Positions 4,591-6,654 of a stretch of 6,654 nt of DNA are shown in pieces. The stretch's first letter is position 1, and each line of letters begins with the position of its first letter. The notes beneath the pieces are model-generated. The model was given only the letters and a program-made list of their open reading frames with translations. It had not been told where the DNA came from and made no database searches. Source of the stretch: Clostridia bacterium (GTDB taxonomy: Bacteria > Bacillota > Clostridia > Oscillospirales > Acutalibacteraceae); contig JAGACE010000160.1 of assembly GCA_017614275.1 (NCBI GenBank), positions 1 through 6,654 on the forward strand. Reading direction: 5' to 3'. The translations under genes and the position numbers were made by a program.

Positions 4591-5574
4591 TCACAGGACC
4601 GCCAGGACCTGTTCGGCCATCTGCCGGTGGCCGGTCGGGGTCGGATGGGCGTCCATCAGGATGTCCGGATCCATGCCGAGCTGTCCGATGCCGACATAGG
4701 TCTCGATGTTGCGCATCGGGACGAAGGTGTACTGGTCGCGGTACGAACTCCCGCTCTGCATGTAAGTGTTGAAGATGTCTACGACAGGGTTCAGGAGCTG
4801 CCCGTACTGGACGTTCGTGAGCAGCAGGTCCACCGACGCCACTTCCACCGGGTTGTAGACGCCGAGGACCACGAGTTTCGCGTGGGAGTTCAGGGCGCGG
4901 ATCTGACGGACGATGGCGTCAAAGTTCTGTTGGAACACCAGATAGGACTCCAGTTCCAGTTCCGCCAGACGGGCCATGGTCACGCTGTCTCCCGTCAGTT
5001 TCAGCGCGAAGGCAAGCGACTCGCCGAGGGTGCTGATCGGATCCCGGTCCGAAAAAGCCAGGGACAGCGCGGTGGACACATTCTCCTCCGTCATGTCCCG
5101 CAGGGCCGCGAAGGCCTGCGTGCAGTCGTTCGAACCGACGTTCAGGGTGATGAGGTCCGCTTTGGCGATGTTCGCGCGGAAGTCCCTTTTCAGTCGGGCG
5201 ATCGCCTTCTCGTCCAGTTCCCGTCCGCCGTTCTTCGCAGGCAGGCGCCGGGTGCCGATGATGTCGCCCTGATAGCTGTCGTCCAGGAGCAGCCGGAGTT
5301 CCTCCGTCCGGTATCCGCCGTGGGCCATCTGGTACGTTTTGGATGCGCCGACGCCTTTGGCGATGTACGATGGGTAACTGCCCTTCGTCACGGTCCAGGC
5401 GGCGATCTCCTTGCCGCCGTACTTGTATCCCGGGAGCAGATAGCCCGCCGCGATGCTGTCTCCGAGCACGACATAGGTACTGTACCGGCGGGAGACCGCG
5501 AGGGTCGGCACACAGCAGAGCGCCGCCATCAGAGCGGTCAGCAGAACAGCCGCCAGTCTCTTTTTCCAGTCCAT
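4591..5574 (-). CDS. Secreted SGNH/GDSL-family hydrolase (paralogue B)
   Basis: This 327-residue protein is an esterase-type hydrolase, probably exported. A signal peptide is clear: KKR at residues 4-6, a hydrophobic core to about 22, and PTLA before a likely cut after Ala26. The SGNH blocks are present: block I VLGDSI with nucleophile Ser40, block II AHGGYRT (84-90, Gly87), block III VGSND with Asn149, and block V DAHPTPTGH with Asp308 and His310. The middle, about 155-225, is helical and variable and may form the lid. The substrate is unknown; members act on acetylated polysaccharides, peptidoglycan or lipids. The gene lies 32 bases after its paralogue. Its ribosome site is weak (GAGAG at 5590-5586, 11 bases from the ATG), so its output may be lower than that of the first gene or depend on coupling. 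Confidence 0.9.
   Translation of the reverse strand: MDWKKRLAAVLLTALMAALCCVPTLAVSRRYSTYVVLGDSIAAGYLLPGYKYGGKEIAAWTVTKGSYPSYIAKGVGASKTYQMAHGGYRTEELRLLLDDSYQGDIIGTRRLPAKNGGRELDEKAIARLKRDFRANIAKADLITLNVGSNDCTQAFAALRDMTEENVSTALSLAFSDRDPISTLGESLAFALKLTGDSVTMARLAELELESYLVFQQNFDAIVRQIRALNSHAKLVVLGVYNPVEVASVDLLLTNVQYGQLLNPVVDIFNTYMQSGSSYRDQYTFVPMRNIETYVGIGQLGMDPDILMDAHPTPTGHRQMAEQVLAVL
4600..4648. repeat. Direct repeat copy 1, conserved 3' end of the SGNH paralogues
   Basis: Bases 4600-4648 match 5616-5664 at 44 of 49 positions without gaps (hand count), and the last 18 bases are identical. The stretch codes for HPTPTGH and the C-terminal helix. It is coding sequence kept similar in the two genes, and a possible substrate for recombination. 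Confidence 0.8.
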
Positions 5575-5606
5575 ATCGGTTTACACTCTCTTATCCAAAG
5601 CAGGTT

Positions 5607-6569
5607 TTACAGCAGCGCCAGGATCTGTTCGGCGATCTGCTTGTGTCCGGTCGGGGTCGGATGGACGTCGCCGGGCAGCTCGGGGTTGGCAAAGATCTGG
5701 CCGGTCCCGAGGTAATTCTCGATGTTCTTCAGGTCACAGTACGTGTATTCGCTCGCATACTTGCAGCCGGACTTCATGTAGTCGTTGAAGCCCTGGATCA
5801 GCGGCTGGATCAGCGGTGCCGGAGAGATGCCCATGATGCTGGTGACGTCATAGGGATTGTACAGCCCGAGCACGACGATCTTGGCGTTCGGATTGATCTC
5901 ACGGATCTTCTGGATGATCACGTCGAAGTTGTCCCGGAAACCCTGGACGGAAGCCAGTTCCATCTCGATGATCCGGAGCAGGGTCTCGTTGTCCTGCGCG
6001 ATCTTCTCCAGAGCCTTCGTGGTCACGTTCGGGTCCAGAGCGCCGCTCTGCTGGAGTTCCTGCATGATCTGCTGGTTCTCCTGGAGCATCTCGAACAGGA
6101 TGACGATGACCTGGAAGGAGTCGTTCGCGCCGATCTGCAGCGTGATCAGATCCGACTTCTTCAGATACTTGATGACGCCCTTGCGCAGTTTCTCCAGACC
6201 GGCCTGATCGACGGCATAGGCGTCCGCCTGCTTCGGGAGACGGCGGGCGTTGAAGTAGTCGCCGGCAAAGTCCGGATCGAGGACCCGGCGCAGGTCGGCG
6301 GTACGATAACCGCTGTGCGCCAGCATATAGGTGTTCTTGGCGCCCACGCCCTTTGCCACGAAGGTCGGATACGTGTTCGCGACCACCGGCCACAGGACGG
6401 TCTTGCGTCCGGCATACTTGTACCCCTCCATCATGTAGCCGGTGGGGATGCTGTCTCCCAGGACCGCATAGTTCTCATACGTCTTCGGCTTCGCAAAGGA
6501 AGGCACCACGCAGACGGCGACCATCAGGACGGTCAGCAGCAGCGCGGCAAAACGTTTGCTCATTCTCAT
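5607..6569 (-). CDS. Secreted SGNH/GDSL-family hydrolase (paralogue A)
   Basis: This 320-residue exported hydrolase is a tandem duplicate of the next gene downstream. The signal peptide has KR at 5-6, a hydrophobic stretch from 7 to 22, and PSFA ending at Ala26. The catalytic blocks fall at the same numbers as in the paralogue: VLGDSI with Ser40, AHSGYRT (84-90), IGAND with Asn149; the last block DVHPTPTGH has Asp301 and His303. In the first 100 residues 52 are identical to the paralogue with no gap (hand count). The middle, about 155-215, is rich in Gln, Glu and Leu, likely helical, and differs most from the paralogue. ATG 6569-6567 is preceded by a strong AGGAGGA (6583-6577) with a 7-base spacer. 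An in-frame ATG at 6563 is two codons later and less well spaced. The gene probably shares a transcript with ychF. The substrate is unknown. Confidence 0.91.
   Translation of the reverse strand: MRMSKRFAALLLTVLMVAVCVVPSFAKPKTYENYAVLGDSIPTGYMMEGYKYAGRKTVLWPVVANTYPTFVAKGVGAKNTYMLAHSGYRTADLRRVLDPDFAGDYFNARRLPKQADAYAVDQAGLEKLRKGVIKYLKKSDLITLQIGANDSFQVIVILFEMLQENQQIMQELQQSGALDPNVTTKALEKIAQDNETLLRIIEMELASVQGFRDNFDVIIQKIREINPNAKIVVLGLYNPYDVTSIMGISPAPLIQPLIQGFNDYMKSGCKYASEYTYCDLKNIENYLGTGQIFANPELPGDVHPTPTGHKQIAEQILALL
5616..5664. repeat. Direct repeat copy 2, conserved 3' end of the SGNH paralogues
   Basis: This is the partner of 4600-4648, offset by 1016 bases, with 44 of 49 bases identical. It codes for the HPTPTGH block and C-terminus of paralogue A. 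A crossover between the copies would remove 1016 bases and leave a single complete hydrolase gene. Confidence 0.8.
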
Positions 6570-6588
6570 GGATGGTTCCTCCTATCTT

Positions 6589-6606
6589 ACCGGTCCACAG
6601 ACCGGT
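6589..6606 (-). promoter_or_regulatory. Stem-loop between ychF and SGNH-A
   Basis: ACCGGTC and GACCGGT form a perfect 7-bp stem around a 4-base loop (TGTG on the minus strand). It fills most of the 39 bases between the ychF stop and the SGNH-A start, and ends 5 bases before the AGGAGGA. No T-run follows on the minus strand, so it is not a terminator. It may set transcript stability or processing, or control access to the ribosome site. Confidence 0.5.
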
Positions 6607-6608
6607 GA

Positions 6609-6654
6609 TCACACATTGAAACGGAACAGGACCACGTCCCCGTCCTGCATGAGA
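6609..6654 (-). CDS. ychF: YchF/OLA1-type GTPase/ATPase, last 14 codons (5' part outside window)
   Basis: Read on the minus strand from the right edge, an open frame ends at TGA (6611-6609) and gives LMQDGDVVLFRFNV. This is the hallmark C-terminus of YchF, which in E. coli ends in a DGDVMNFLFNV-like tail, within the TGS domain. YchF is a ribosome-associated P-loop nucleotidase that prefers ATP and is involved in translation and stress responses. Only the extreme C-terminus is visible, so the call rests on this one motif and its exact position before a stop. The gene is 39 bases upstream of SGNH-A on the same strand, with no terminator between them. Confidence 0.77.
   Translation of the reverse strand, partial: LMQDGDVVLFRFNV

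Noticed and set aside
5512..5574. Lipoprotein signal in the SGNH proteins (Cys20 and Cys21)
   Set aside because: The residues before the cysteines (AAL-C, VAV-C) do not fit the lipobox, and a normal signal peptidase I site follows at Ala26 in both proteins.
4462..5715. 417-residue open frame on the + strand opposite the SGNH-B gene
   Set aside because: It runs antisense to a gene with complete SGNH motifs, has Arg/Val/Asp/Gly-rich composition typical of GC-rich antisense frames, crosses the bidirectional terminator, and shows no recognisable domain.
6584..6589. TAAGAT on the minus strand before SGNH-A as a promoter -10
   Set aside because: It touches the ribosome binding site, so transcription would start past the site, and the -35 position reads GTGATC.
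5343..6608. 421-residue open frame on the + strand opposite both SGNH genes
   Set aside because: It is antisense to a well-supported gene, low in complexity and rich in His, Arg and Leu, without family features or a ribosome site.

Overview
The window reads as chromosomal housekeeping DNA from an anaerobic, GC-rich Firmicute, most likely a member of the Clostridia. The reasons are a clostridial-type 2[4Fe-4S] ferredoxin, strong AGGAGG ribosome binding sites, AT-rich intergenic regions between GC-rich genes, compact intrinsic terminators, and a mannitol-type PTS EIIB domain. This placement is inference. I see no mobile element, CRISPR array, rRNA or tRNA.

Left part, + strand: the 3' part of an aroE-aroK fusion (shikimate dehydrogenase plus shikimate kinase) runs in from the left edge. 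It is followed by thrH (HAD phosphatase/phosphotransferase of serine and threonine metabolism), whose likely promoter begins inside the aroK stop codon. Next comes a 55-residue ferredoxin gene with its own extended -10 promoter and a strong terminator. Then a translationally overlapping pair, trmN6-like and rsmI, encodes two RNA methyltransferases for tRNA and 16S rRNA.

Middle part: rsmI converges on a minus-strand flavin-type split-barrel protein gene (PNPOx-like) through a shared bidirectional terminator. That gene is divergent from a + strand orphan mannitol-type PTS EIIB gene. The 289-base region between the two holds several inverted and direct repeats that look like regulatory sites, and it is the least explained part of the window.

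Right part, minus strand: the EIIB gene converges, through a second bidirectional terminator, on a tandem pair of secreted SGNH/GDSL hydrolase paralogues. Upstream of these, cut by the right edge, are the last 14 codons of what looks like ychF. The order ychF, SGNH-A, SGNH-B with gaps of 39 and 32 bases suggests one transcript.

I found no clear undescribed multi-gene system. The points most worth a second look are the orphan EIIB with its palindrome-rich control region, the duplicated secreted SGNH hydrolases attached to ychF, and the aroE-aroK fusion.
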